From Saprospiraceae bacterium (GTDB taxonomy: Bacteria; Bacteroidota; Bacteroidia; Bacteroidales; JAIPBB01): DNA of 30,718 bases. The DNA lies in the NCBI GenBank assembly GCA_021739805.1, contig JAIPBB010000018.1, positions 1 to 30,718 of the forward strand, written 5' to 3'. Position 1 is the stretch's first letter, and each line of letters begins with the position of its first letter. Positions 9,290 through 18,872 of this stretch are shown here, one piece after another. Both the position numbers and the translations under genes were made by a program. The notes beneath the pieces were generated by a model. That model was not told the DNA's origin. It saw only the letters and a program-made list of their open reading frames with translations, and ran no database searches.

Positions 9290-10486
9290 ATGGAATCTGC
9301 ATTTATTAGAAAAAAATACTTAGAAAAAGTTAAACCTTATATTGGTAAAGACATTATAAAAGTTCTTACCGGGCAAAGGCGTGTTGGTAAAACTACTATT
9401 CTTAAACAGATAATTGATTTGGTTGAGAATGAAAACAATAATGCAAAAACTATTTACATCAATAAAGAAAATAAGGATTTCCAGCACATTAAAACTGCCG
9501 ATGATTTATTTCAACACATTAAATCTAATTTATCTAAAACCAAAAAAAACTATGTTTTTATTGATGAAATACAAGAAATACAAGAATTTGAAATCGCATT
9601 AAGACAATTGCTTGTTGAAGGGATTGATTTGTATTGCACAGGAAGTAATGCAAAAATGTTGTCAGGTGATTTAGCTACTCATCTATCCGGCAGATATATT
9701 GAGTTTCATATTAACAGCCTCTCATATAGCGAATTTTTACAAATTCATAAATTGGAAAACAATAATGAAACTTTAAACAAATATATCAGATATGGCGGAC
9801 TACCCTATTTAATTCATTTGCCTTTTGATGATGAGATAGTTTACGGATACTTAAAAAGTATTTATAATACTATTATTCTTAAAGATGTTGTGTCAAGGTA
9901 TAGCATAAGGGACATTGATTTTTTAGAACGTTTGGTTGAATATTTATCTGATAATTTAGGAAGTTATGTTTCATCAAAAAAAATCAGCGATTTTTTAAAA
10001 GCTCAAAGAGTAAGTCTGTCAGTAAACACCGTAATGAACTACTTGAAATTTCTTTCTAATTCCTTTTTTATCAATAAAGTGCAACGCCTTGATATAATTG
10101 GTAAAAAAAGATTTGAGATTAACGACAAATACTTTTTTACTGATTTGGGTCTAAAGCATTCTATTATCCCATTTACAGGCAGTCAAATAGGAAATGTATT
10201 CGAAAACCTGGTTTACAATCAATTGATTTTCGAAGACTATAAAGTTTATATCGGGAAACACCAGGATAGAGAGATTGATTTTGTTGCTCAAAAAGGAAAT
10301 GAAACAAAATACATACAGGTTGCCTACCAACTACCCAACGAAAAAGTTAGAGAAAGGGAGTTTGGAAACCTTTTGAAAATTGACGACAATTATGAGAAAA
10401 TAGTGGTTTCATCTGATGAATTTGCGGTTGACTACAAAGGAATAAAACATAAACATATCAGACAATTCCTTGCGAATGAAGATTGA
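9290..10486 (+). CDS. AAA_14 family ATPase with DUF4143 nuclease-like C-terminal domain
   Basis: A 398-residue protein starting at ATG 9290 (MESAFIRKKYLEKV). The N-terminal AAA_14 domain has Walker A GQRRVGKTT (28-36), Walker B VFIDEIQEI (Asp92, Glu93) and a sensor-like CTGSNAKML with the following SGRYIEFHINSLSYSEFL typical of the family. The C-terminal DUF4143 part contains a winged-helix-like segment (VSSKKISDFLKAQRVSLS), KRFEINDKYFFTDLGLK and a restriction-endonuclease-fold-like REIDFVAQKG. The family is widespread, often in multiple copies, and its function is unclear. Toxin-antitoxin or defence roles have been suggested. It is monocistronic with an unusually palindrome-rich promoter. 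Confidence 0.9.
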   Translation: MESAFIRKKYLEKVKPYIGKDIIKVLTGQRRVGKTTILKQIIDLVENENNNAKTIYINKENKDFQHIKTADDLFQHIKSNLSKTKKNYVFIDEIQEIQEFEIALRQLLVEGIDLYCTGSNAKMLSGDLATHLSGRYIEFHINSLSYSEFLQIHKLENNNETLNKYIRYGGLPYLIHLPFDDEIVYGYLKSIYNTIILKDVVSRYSIRDIDFLERLVEYLSDNLGSYVSSKKISDFLKAQRVSLSVNTVMNYLKFLSNSFFINKVQRLDIIGKKRFEINDKYFFTDLGLKHSIIPFTGSQIGNVFENLVYNQLIFEDYKVYIGKHQDREIDFVAQKGNETKYIQVAYQLPNEKVREREFGNLLKIDDNYEKIVVSSDEFAVDYKGIKHKHIRQFLANED

Positions 10487-10720
10487 AAACAAAATCAACT
10501 ATAAAATAAAGATGTCTTCTCTTTCTGTAAAACTTTATAGCATCTGATGATAATTTTATTTAAACCTTCTTACTTTTGTTATCATCAACCACCAACCCAA
10601 AAAATTACAATCAAATCCCTAAACTTATCCATTTTTTCATAATTAAGTTTCTTCACCAAAACCAAATTAAAATGATAAAGCTTGACTCTTTAATGACAGA
10701 GTAGGAAAATATTAAAAACA
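10487..10720. other. Convergent intergenic region before the shared terminator
   Basis: No gene is seen. GATGATAA (10546-10553) and TTATCATC (10579-10586) form a perfect 8-bp inverted repeat with a 25-base loop. It lacks a T-tract, so it is not a convincing terminator for the upstream ATPase gene. Confidence 0.4.
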
Positions 10721-10750
10721 AAAAAGGCTAACTCATAGGTTAGCCTTTTT
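10721..10750. terminator. Bidirectional terminator between AAA_14 and usp genes
   Basis: AAAAAGGCTAAC (10721-10732) and GTTAGCCTTTTT (10739-10750) form a perfect 12-bp stem with a six-base loop and T-runs on both strands. It can stop the plus-strand ATPase transcript and the minus-strand stress-protein cluster. Confidence 0.88.
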
Positions 10751-10772
10751 ATTTAAATGTATCTTTTATCTT

Positions 10773-11621
10773 TTACTTTGTTTGATAATCATAAATTGAT
10801 TGTGCTCTAACGCTAAGAACAGGAATTAATGATTGATTTACCATTTGTTGAGCATAAGTGCCAAGCCATAGATTTTTGGTGCTAAATACTTGTTCAGTCA
10901 TAATAACAAGAAGATTAGCGTCAATTTCCTGGGCATAGTCGATAGTAGTTTTAGTGGGATTGTCAGATTTAACGGTTTTCCTTTCGTAGGGAATGTTATA
11001 TTCCTGCAAATGCTTTTCTACCATATCACCATAACCTTCAACTTTATAGTGATCCATTTTAGTATTGGTTGTATAAATACATAAAATATGAATAGTTGCC
11101 TTAAAATAATGTGCTATTCTTGTAGCGATACCAACTTTTTGACGAGTTTCAATTGTGTGGTCTAATGGTAAAATAATTCTTTCAAGATTACGACTGATAT
11201 CAATATTATCCCTGATTGTAATCACCGGACAGGGAGCTGATGCAATTAATTTATTTGCATTGCTGCCAATCCAGAATTGTTCAAATCCTGATGAGCCATG
11301 AGTTCCGGCAACTATCAGCATTGCCTTTCTTTCTTTAGCTTCTTCGGCTATTTCAGTATATACTTTCCCGTTTCTAATTTTATATTCTATTTTTCCATAA
11401 GTAAGGCGATGTTTATATTTTTCGATTAATTCTTCAAATTTTAATTCAACATCCTTCACTTGTTCATCAAACTTGTCGCTAATCAATCCTTTTGAAGTGC
11501 CATGCTTGTTCACCCAAACCATTAAAACACTCGTTCGTGCTTTTTCGGCTATAGTGATAGCATGCTCCACAGAATTAACACTGGACAGGGAAAAATCTAC
11601 TGCGGCTATAATTTCATTCAT
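10773..11621 (-). CDS. Universal stress protein, tandem UspA domains (copy 1)
   Basis: A 282-residue cytosolic protein of two UspA folds. The first domain (about 1-140) starts EIIAAVDFSLSS and has the nucleotide-binding signature G-x2-G-x9-G-S in GTHGSSGFEQFWIGSNANK, followed by APCPVITIR, so ATP binding is likely. The second domain (about 145-282) keeps the fold (ILPLDHTIETRQKV, IPVLSVRAQ) but lacks the glycine motif (LWLGTYAQQMVNQ). It is paralogous to the 13276-14130 gene throughout. It is last in a minus-strand cluster with a SecD-like lipoprotein 52 bases upstream and a terminator just downstream. Confidence 0.92.
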   Translation of the reverse strand: MNEIIAAVDFSLSSVNSVEHAITIAEKARTSVLMVWVNKHGTSKGLISDKFDEQVKDVELKFEELIEKYKHRLTYGKIEYKIRNGKVYTEIAEEAKERKAMLIVAGTHGSSGFEQFWIGSNANKLIASAPCPVITIRDNIDISRNLERIILPLDHTIETRQKVGIATRIAHYFKATIHILCIYTTNTKMDHYKVEGYGDMVEKHLQEYNIPYERKTVKSDNPTKTTIDYAQEIDANLLVIMTEQVFSTKNLWLGTYAQQMVNQSLIPVLSVRAQSIYDYQTK

Positions 11622-11673
11622 ATTATTTCGTTTTTGGAATTGTCAAGCAATATAGTAAATATTTATTGATTTG

Positions 11674-12756
11674 TCAATGGGAATCTATAGTTTTTTGATT
11701 AATAACTCTAACATTTATGGGTAATCTTCCTGATTTCATAATACAGGCAATATCTTTTGCTTCTTCAAGTGAAAAATCTCCCGTGATTGAAGAGCGTCCA
11801 CCCGAGATTTCACTTTGAACTGTTGGATATGAATAAACGCAATCATCTATCACTATGGCTATTGATTTTCCAATGTTCTCCTTGGTGAGTTTTAGCCATT
11901 TCCTGGCTCCATTTGCATTCATTTCAATTAAAATTTCATTTCCGGAATTAGAAGAAAAAGCTTGACGGACATCAGTGATATAATCACCGCCTAATGAAGC
12001 TTCACCGTTTCTTTCCATTCTTAGGGATACTAGCTCATATGTTGATGATACCTCACCATTAAAATCTTTAATAGGTCTTGCTGTCCAAAAAAACTTCAAG
12101 TCTTTCGGAAAAAGATTTCTTATGGATTCAATATTTAAAAGGCTATCAATATAATCTTTATCATTTTTTTCGGCACGTCCGCTTACTGGACCTTTTCCAG
12201 GATAATATTGTCCATTCTCGTTTTGATAAACATTTGGTTGTAAATATGCAAATAAAGATTTGTAATCTTGCCTGGCTGTTTCATTTGTATTATCATCTCT
12301 ATTAACTAAATCAACTAAAGAAGTTGAGGTATCAATAATCTCTTCTTTAACTTCAACTTTCTTTTCAATTGAATTTAAGAGGTCTGTTATTTTCTCATTG
12401 GCTTCCATAAGATAAGAAGATATTTCTGCAAATTCATAAGTTTTCCAAAAACCAAGTTTTGCATTTGTAGTTATTAAATCCAGAACTCTTGGGATTTCTT
12501 CCTCTGTAACCCTATCCATTTTGATTAAATATTGATTCTTTTCGGTTAATCTTTGAATGTCAACATTTCTCACCCCAAAAGAATTTATTCGGTTGGAAAT
12601 TATATTTATAGTTTCTTCAATATCTTTAATAGGAGTTGAATCGTCCGCAACAATCTCTATTGTTACTTCTATTGTTTTACCTGGCTTCAAATCACAACTT
12701 TGAAATAAAACAGCAATAACAAAAAACACATAACATGCGATATTCTTAAGATTCAT
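11674..12756 (-). CDS. Free-standing SecD periplasmic (P1-type) domain lipoprotein
   Basis: A 360-residue predicted lipoprotein. The signal peptide ends VLFQSC (Cys21). The rest resembles the periplasmic part of Bacteroidota SecD/SecDF: NIISNRINSFGVRNVDIQRL (compare RNRIDQFGVxxPNIQ), TTNAKLGFWKTYEFAE (compare GTANLEFWETYE), and near the C-terminus IEMNANGARKWLKLTKENIG, IAIVIDDCVYSYPTVQSEIS, SSITGDFSLEEAKDIA and MKSGRLPINVRV. In SecD this last motif is followed by transmembrane helices 2-6. Here the protein stops, and the normal N-terminal helix is replaced by a lipobox. So it keeps the export-assisting head but none of the channel. Its function is unknown, perhaps a Sec or lipoprotein-export accessory. 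Confidence 0.8.
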   Translation of the reverse strand: MNLKNIACYVFFVIAVLFQSCDLKPGKTIEVTIEIVADDSTPIKDIEETINIISNRINSFGVRNVDIQRLTEKNQYLIKMDRVTEEEIPRVLDLITTNAKLGFWKTYEFAEISSYLMEANEKITDLLNSIEKKVEVKEEIIDTSTSLVDLVNRDDNTNETARQDYKSLFAYLQPNVYQNENGQYYPGKGPVSGRAEKNDKDYIDSLLNIESIRNLFPKDLKFFWTARPIKDFNGEVSSTYELVSLRMERNGEASLGGDYITDVRQAFSSNSGNEILIEMNANGARKWLKLTKENIGKSIAIVIDDCVYSYPTVQSEISGGRSSITGDFSLEEAKDIACIMKSGRLPINVRVINQKTIDSH

Positions 12757-12851
12757 AGCTATTATTATTTAATGTGTATAAGAAAACTAAATAAAAAATC
12801 TACGGATGTAAAGTTAATAATAAATTAGTAATTTCAAATATAATTAATAAA

Positions 12852-13298
12852 TTAATCTAACTTCGGAAATTGAATTTCGTCTTTAACGGTATAGGCATTC
12901 GGATATAAAACCGAAATCTCTTTTAAAAATCCCTGTGCTTCCATTCGGGTTCTAAAGTCCCCAACTCTAACCTTATAATTTGGCGATTGAAAAATGACAT
13001 AGGCATCCTCATTTTTATATTTTAAGAGAAACTCTGCTCTTACTTTGTTGGCTTTGTTTTTTGAATTAGTTCCTGAATCAAAAAATATCTGGACTCTATA
13101 GCCAGGTATTCCGGTTTGCTTTTTATTCAAAACGACATGCTTTTCAATAAGCTTATCAACCCTGGCATCCTGAAATATTTCAACTTTTCCTGAATCGGAG
13201 CTTTGGCAAAAAGAGTTATAATTGATAACAAAGAAACCTATTAAAAAAAACCATAAAACTCTGTATGTAATAAATCTATGAATCAATCTGGCTGTCAT
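12852..13298 (-). CDS. SPOR-domain envelope protein
   Basis: From ATG 13298 (MTARLIHRFITYRVLW) the protein has 148 residues: a hydrophobic signal segment ending about NSFCQ, a short linker, and a C-terminal SPOR domain. SPOR domains bind denuded peptidoglycan glycans. The domain shows YRVQIFFDSG, then KVRAEFLLKY, AYVIFQSPNYKVRVGDF and RMEAQGFLKEI followed by YPNAYTVKDEI, in the expected order. A longer frame from 13361 lies deep in the upstream usp gene and would bury the signal peptide, so the internal start is preferred. It still overlaps the usp end by 23 bases, which argues for co-translation. Confidence 0.85.
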   Translation of the reverse strand: MTARLIHRFITYRVLWFFLIGFFVINYNSFCQSSDSGKVEIFQDARVDKLIEKHVVLNKKQTGIPGYRVQIFFDSGTNSKNKANKVRAEFLLKYKNEDAYVIFQSPNYKVRVGDFRTRMEAQGFLKEISVLYPNAYTVKDEIQFPKLD

Positions 13299-14130
13299 AA
13301 TAATATTTTGTGTGAATTGATAAAACTGGGATTGGCGAATGATTAACCATTTGTTGTGCATAAGGCCCCATTAAGATATTTGCTGTTGTTGTTTCCTGCT
13401 CGGTCATTATAGCAATTAAATCACCATCAACTTTTTTTGCATATTCAATTGTCGCATTAGTAACGTTATCGGCTTCAACTGATGCAGATATGTATTTTAA
13501 TCCATTTTCATCTGCAACCTTAACAACTTGTTCAGCATAACTATCAACTATATTCCTGATTGTTTTAACATTAGTTGAATATAGAGAAACAATATGTAAT
13601 TCTGCGTTGAATTTCTTAGCCAAAATGCAAGACATAGGAACTTTTTGTCGGGTTTGTCTGGTACTGTCAATAGGAACAATAATTTTTTTCAATCTCATTT
13701 CAGTATCTTCCTTGTATCCGACAGTAATTACCGGACAAGGTGCATAAGTAACAATTTTATTTGCATTACTTCCAATCCAAAATTCTTCAAAACCCGACAC
13801 ACCATGTGTTCCAGCAACAATTAAAAATGCATCGTGATATTTCGCCTGATTAACAATTTCTTTATACACCTTTCCATTTCGAAGCTTAAACATCAATTTT
13901 CCGCCTGTCATAACATCTCTATATTTCTCCATTATTTCTTCGAAACGCATTTTCACTTCTAAACGTGCATCACTAGCTTGAGGAAGATAAATTGATGATG
14001 ATATTTTACCTTTTCCAACCCAAACCATTAAAATATTCGAGGTGACATGATTTGCAATCATTATCGCATATTCTAGAGCTTGTTCAGAACCCTTGGAAAA
14101 ATCGATACCAACTATTATAACTTTTTTCAT
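13276..14130 (-). CDS. Universal stress protein, tandem UspA domains (copy 2)
   Basis: A 284-residue paralogue of the 10773-11621 protein. Domain 1 begins KVIIVGIDFSKGSEQALEYA and contains GTHGVSGFEEFWIGSNANK, matching G-x2-G-x9-G-S, then APCPVITVGYKED. Domain 2 has IIVPIDSTRQTRQKVPM and IPVLSIHTK but no glycine motif (ILMGPYAQQMVNH). It is first in the minus-strand cluster usp2, SPOR, SecD-like, usp1. The two usp copies at the ends may have arisen by duplication of one gene around the envelope genes. Confidence 0.92.
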   Translation of the reverse strand: MKKVIIVGIDFSKGSEQALEYAIMIANHVTSNILMVWVGKGKISSSIYLPQASDARLEVKMRFEEIMEKYRDVMTGGKLMFKLRNGKVYKEIVNQAKYHDAFLIVAGTHGVSGFEEFWIGSNANKIVTYAPCPVITVGYKEDTEMRLKKIIVPIDSTRQTRQKVPMSCILAKKFNAELHIVSLYSTNVKTIRNIVDSYAEQVVKVADENGLKYISASVEADNVTNATIEYAKKVDGDLIAIMTEQETTTANILMGPYAQQMVNHSPIPVLSIHTKYYYDSQIDS

Positions 14131-14392
14131 GTATCTAATTTTTGTTATTTGACAGATTCGTTATCTATTAAGTAATTTTAAGTTCTCAAATTTTAATCAG
14201 TACTTAACATGGAATGCCCATAATTTATTCATATCTTTTAGTGTTTTTTTGTAGATGGGCATTTCATAAGCTAGTAAATTATTTCAGACAATTTGAAAAG
14301 CTAAATTAGCACAAAAACAGCTGCAAAAAAAGCAATTTAAAGTTTTTTGTTACTCTTAGCAAATAACATAATAGCAGTGTACGTAATTTTTC
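14131..14392. other. Divergent intergenic region between usp2 and ruvB
   Basis: No gene is seen. ATGGAATGCCCAT (14209-14221) and ATGGGCATTTCAT (14255-14267) form a 13-bp inverted repeat with one mismatch and a 33-base spacer, a possible binding site or large hairpin for usp2 control. No exact promoter box is visible toward usp2. Confidence 0.45.
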
Positions 14393-14400
14393 TAACTTTG
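14393..14400 (+). promoter_or_regulatory. -7 box (TAACTTTG) for ruvB
   Basis: Exact TAnnTTTG match 32 bases before the ruvB ATG. No clear TTTG at the -33 distance. Confidence 0.5.
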
Positions 14401-14432
14401 TTGTGGAATTATCTTATAAAAACACACACTAA

Positions 14433-15458
14433 ATGAATGAAAATCTTGATGTCAGTGGAAGTCAGCTAAGTAATGTTGAAAAAGAATTTGAAAAGGCATT
14501 AAGACCATCAGATTTTGATTGTTTTTTTGGACAGCCAAAGGTAGTTGAGAATCTTAAAATTTTTGTTGAAGCAGCCAAACAAAGAAATGAAGCTCTCGAC
14601 CATGTACTTTTACATGGTCCCCCCGGATTAGGAAAAACTACTCTTTCGCATATAATTGCTAACGAATTAGGAGTTGGAATTAAGGTTACCTCCGGTCCTG
14701 TGCTTGATAAACCCGGTGACCTTGCCGGACTTTTAAGCAATCTCGAAGAAAATGATGTTTTGTTTATTGATGAAATTCATCGTTTGAGTTCTGTTGTTGA
14801 AGAATATTTGTATTCGGCTATGGAAGATTTCAAAATTGATATAATGATTGAAACCGGACCAAATGCTCGTAGTGTTCAAATAAATCTTAATCCTTTCACC
14901 TTAATCGGAGCCACAACAAGATCGGGTTTGTTAACCGCTCCCCTGCGCTCAAGATTTGGTATTAATTCACGTTTATCATATTATAATTCTGAAGTTCTAA
15001 GCCAGATAGTTGAACGTTCATCTGACATTCTGAGAGTTTCTATCAAAAAAAATGCAGCATTTGAAATAGCTAGACGAAGCAGAGGAACTCCAAGAATTGC
15101 TAACCTTTTGCTAAGAAGAGTCAGAGATTTTGCCCAAATTAAAGGAGATGGAAATATTGATTTGGATATCGTAAATATTGCACTAGATGCATTGAATGTT
15201 GACAAATATGGTTTGGATGAAATGGATAATAAAATATTATCCACAATAATTGAAAAATTTAAAGGTGGTCCGGTTGGGATTTCTACAATTGCAACTGCAG
15301 TTGGTGAAGACAGAGGAACAATCGAAGAAGTTTATGAACCTTTTCTTATTCAGGAAGGATTTTTAATGCGAACACCAAGAGGACGTGAGGCAACTGATTT
15401 AGCATATAAGCATTTAGGGAAGTATAAATTGCCTGAGCAAAAAAATTTGTTTGATTAA
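14433..15458 (+). CDS. ruvB: Holliday junction branch-migration helicase RuvB
   Basis: AAA+ motor that, with RuvA, drives branch migration of Holliday junctions in recombinational repair. The 341-residue length is typical. It shows [12 protein letters not shown], Walker [11 protein letters not shown] (Lys68, Thr69), Walker B DEIHRLS (113-119), sensor 1 GATTRSG (159-165), arginine finger in LRSRFG (Arg174) and the C-terminal winged helix [16 protein letters not shown] with RTPRGREAT. It is followed by queG with essentially no gap (stop 15456-15458, queG ATG 15466), so the two form an operon. Confidence 0.98.
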   Translation: MNENLDVSGSQLSNVEKEFEKALRPSDFDCFFGQPKVVENLKIFVEAAKQRNEALDHVLLHGPPGLGKTTLSHIIANELGVGIKVTSGPVLDKPGDLAGLLSNLEENDVLFIDEIHRLSSVVEEYLYSAMEDFKIDIMIETGPNARSVQINLNPFTLIGATTRSGLLTAPLRSRFGINSRLSYYNSEVLSQIVERSSDILRVSIKKNAAFEIARRSRGTPRIANLLLRRVRDFAQIKGDGNIDLDIVNIALDALNVDKYGLDEMDNKILSTIIEKFKGGPVGISTIATAVGEDRGTIEEVYEPFLIQEGFLMRTPRGREATDLAYKHLGKYKLPEQKNLFD

Positions 15459-15465
15459 ATTTACA

Positions 15466-16408
<943 letters not shown>

Positions 16409-16434
<26 letters not shown>

Positions 16435-17029
16435 AAGAGAACATTAAAAGGTCATTATATTGTCCTTTGTTTAGGTGATATGTTCCTCCCCCGGCATGCT
16501 CCCTGACTTTGAGAAATGAATTTGATAATCTTAAATTCACAGTCCATTTATCTGTAATATTATATGCAACACTTATTTGTCCACCAAACTCTCCTTTTTT
16601 AAATTTTGGATAATTAGTACCAACAGATATTACTCCATATTCATCCTGTTCTTTACTATTAATAAACACTCCATAAAACAGCCCACCTTCAAAAGTTAGC
16701 TTAGGTCGGAAATAATATTGAAAAATAAATGGCATTTCAACATATTGCAAACTAAGCTTATAGGATTTGTAGTCTCCTTTATCAGGGTTTGCATTTTTTT
16801 TACTTCCCTTTTGGATATATGCAAGTTCCATTTGAAAACCGAATTTTTCTTTAAGCTTTAACTTAACAAATCCACCGGCATAAATACCGGCTTTATTATA
16901 TCCGGATAAATTGTCCCCGGAAATCTGGCTGGCACTTAAACCAGCAATCAAGCCTCCTTTGAAACCTTGAGAAAATCCTGCAATGGCAAGAAAAATGAAT
17001 ATTATTAGTAAAAATATCTTGTGTTTCAT
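16409..17029 (-). CDS. PorT-family outer-membrane beta-barrel protein
   Basis: A 206-residue protein with a signal peptide (MKHKIFLLIIFIFLAIAGFSQ). Alternating hydrophobic/aromatic strands follow, typical of the small Bacteroidota barrel family (PF13568-like): FKGGLIAGLSASQISGD, GIYAGGFVKLKL, FGFQMELAYIQKGSK, YVEMPFIFQYYF, FEGGLFYGVFI, GGQISVAYNITDKW and MFSFRYQFGDS. Such proteins are often annotated as porin-like or PorT-like. A specific function cannot be assigned. TAACTTTG on the minus strand (17055-17048) lies 19 bases before the start. Confidence 0.85.
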
Positions 17030-17047
17030 TGTTTATGGAATTTTGAA

Positions 17048-17055
17048 CAAAGTTA
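17048..17055 (-). promoter_or_regulatory. -7 box (TAACTTTG) for the barrel gene
   Basis: Exact TAnnTTTG match on the minus strand, 18 bases before ATG 17029. No -33 TTTG is seen. Confidence 0.4.
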
Positions 17056-17127
17056 GGAAATTATTGGTTATAAGGATATCTTGAATCCTCAATGAAAAAA
17101 TAAATAAAAGAATTTCGAGTAATTAAT

Positions 17128-17895
17128 TTAAGAAATTTCTTGTAATGTCTCTCTAAACAACTGATTAAGTTTATTTGTATCTGGTTTTATAACGAAGTTG
17201 TGTCTAGACAAATAATCATTGTAATAATCAATCTTTTGTTCAAGAAAATCGTTAATAATTGATATTTTAGGTTCAACATCTAATTCATCACCTGCCATTT
17301 TTCTCTTTAGTAAATGGTCAATTTCTAACCTAAGAGCTGGTTCAGATATTTGTGATTCCACAAGCTTTTGAAACTCCATTGGAGGCATCGTATTATTATT
17401 TTCAATCCAGGAGCAAGCCAAAATAGGTCTTAAAACGTAAAAATACTTTTTTACTCTTACTTCATTTGATTTAAAATAAGTTTTATAGTTCCCTTCAGCC
17501 ATGTGCAAATAATGATGCATACAGGATTTAGGATTGAAATATTCTGAAGATAAGTTTCTTAATTTATCAATCATTGAGTAGCTTTGGTAATATTGAATTG
17601 GACTTCTCAGCCATTCCATCAATGGTGGATTTGATTTTCGAAAGAGTTTAAGAGCCTTTTTTAATTCCCAACCACTTAAATCAATATCATTTGGTAGAAT
17701 TTTATCGAAACTATCCTTCTTAGTGTCAATAGATAAATACCAATCCATATTATGAATATAAATAAAACGAACATCCCAATCACTATCCTTTGATGCAAAT
17801 CCCCATGCTCTACTACCTGATTCTACTGCAAATAAAATCTTAATATCTAATTCCGCTTCTAATTTTTTGAGTTCTTTTATTATTTCGTTGGTCAT
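17128..17895 (-). CDS. YcgL/RlaP-like nucleotidyltransferase
   Basis: A 255-residue soluble protein of the DNA polymerase beta nucleotidyltransferase superfamily. The signature GSRAWGFASKDSDWDVR (27-43) supplies the Gly-Ser and the paired Asp residues that bind metal. Downstream blocks DLSGWELKKALKLF, NPPLMEWLRSPI and a helical region with YFYVLRPILACSWIE match the PF10127 family (YcgL, RlaP), which is linked to RNA repair in some bacteria. No other RNA-repair gene is adjacent here. Its promoter (CAAAATTA and CAAA on plus strand, 17922-17952) is a near copy of the hicBA promoter at 19501-19532. Confidence 0.85.
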   Translation of the reverse strand: MTNEIIKELKKLEAELDIKILFAVESGSRAWGFASKDSDWDVRFIYIHNMDWYLSIDTKKDSFDKILPNDIDLSGWELKKALKLFRKSNPPLMEWLRSPIQYYQSYSMIDKLRNLSSEYFNPKSCMHHYLHMAEGNYKTYFKSNEVRVKKYFYVLRPILACSWIENNNTMPPMEFQKLVESQISEPALRLEIDHLLKRKMAGDELDVEPKISIINDFLEQKIDYYNDYLSRHNFVIKPDTNKLNQLFRETLQEIS

Positions 17896-17911
17896 GATTT
17901 ATATTTCTCAA

Positions 17912-17980
17912 AATTTAATTACAAAATTAATCTATCACAACTTTCATCCAAATAATAAATGAGATGCATGGTGAAGTTTT
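17912..17980 (-). promoter_or_regulatory. Promoter module, copy A (nucleotidyltransferase)
   Basis: On the minus strand, TTTG (17952-17949), 19 bases, then TAATTTTG (17929-17922) is an ideal Bacteroidota promoter, 26 bases before ATG 17895. About 70 bases, including sequence upstream of -33, match copy B at 19491-19560 at nearly 90 percent identity by eye. Confidence 0.8.
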
Positions 17981-18077
17981 AAAATTACATCTATGTATGG
18001 TAATGAATCTGATTCAAACAGATAGAAAAGGTTTTAACAAAATCTATTTTCAATGATTTTTTTTATTTTAGCTATGT

Positions 18078-18719
18078 TTATTCTATCCTGAAATTTATTT
18101 TGTTCTTTAATTCCCTTTTGATATTCGCCCCACCAATTACATTAATATTTGAGATTTCAACTGAATCACCAGATTCAAGAAGTCTAAATTCAATTATCAA
18201 ATTTTGCACGAAAAGATTTCCTTCATTTTCAAAAAAGAATGATGTATCATTCCTAAATGTTTGAACTGTGTAGTTTAAAACTTTGTATCTATAATCAGAG
18301 TCAAAACAATCAAGATATGCTCCAACACCTGAGGATGCAATAAGTTGAAATTTATTAGTTATTCCGTTTCTTACAAATTCCACTGTAGGTATTATGCATT
18401 CCTGTGGTATCAATTTAATTCTTACCGTTTGTGTATCAATTGCAATTGTGTCTTTGCTTTTTAAGGAATATATATAAAACTGAGATTCTTCAGGTCTAAG
18501 AGGTAAATAAACATATGTGCATTTATTTTTTGATTTAATCTCCCCATTATTAGTTTTTACAATAATTGAATCACAAAAACTATTTTCAGCTAAAATGTTC
18601 ATCTGGTTTTCAATACCTAAATATGCGACATTTGTTTTAGGCAAAGAAATAATTGTAATTTGAGCATAACTATATATTGAAACAAAAACTATTATTAAAA
18701 ATGTTGTTGATACTCTCAT
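18078..18719 (-). CDS. Secreted GldM C-terminal-like protein
   Basis: ATG 18719 (MRVSTTFLIIVFVSIYSYAQ) gives 213 residues with a clean signal peptide. A longer frame from 18749 is less likely. The mature protein resembles the periplasmic C-terminal domains of the T9SS/gliding motor protein GldM: LPKTNVAYLGIENQMNI (compare MNVLYxGVxNP), a VRIKLIPQ linker strand (compare FRVKxLPDP), FQLIASSGVGAYLDCFDSDY (compare LLASGGLxxxMEDFDFD) and GDSVEISNINVIG (compare GDKVYFENIKAVG). The N-terminal membrane helix and coiled part of GldM are absent. It may contact T9SS components or the PorT-like protein. The assignment rests on motif order, not a search. Confidence 0.65.
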   Translation of the reverse strand: MRVSTTFLIIVFVSIYSYAQITIISLPKTNVAYLGIENQMNILAENSFCDSIIVKTNNGEIKSKNKCTYVYLPLRPEESQFYIYSLKSKDTIAIDTQTVRIKLIPQECIIPTVEFVRNGITNKFQLIASSGVGAYLDCFDSDYRYKVLNYTVQTFRNDTSFFFENEGNLFVQNLIIEFRLLESGDSVEISNINVIGGANIKRELKNKINFRIE

Positions 18720-18803
18720 AATTAATATGGTATAATTTGTTAAAACCATTAACGCTCCTATCCTAAAAAATAGTATTCAGTTATAGAAATCTTAATCTTT
18801 TCC

Positions 18804-18811
18804 CAAAGGTA
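18804..18811 (-). promoter_or_regulatory. -7 box (TACCTTTG) for the GldM-C-like gene
   Basis: Exact TAnnTTTG on the minus strand, about 85 bases before ATG 18719. The nearest upstream TTTG is at a 26-base spacing, too far for consensus. Confidence 0.35.
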
Positions 18812-18872
18812 CAAAAAACATTAAAGGATTTTGTTAACAAACTAATGTGGTTTAATAAATTCAAGTTAAACA

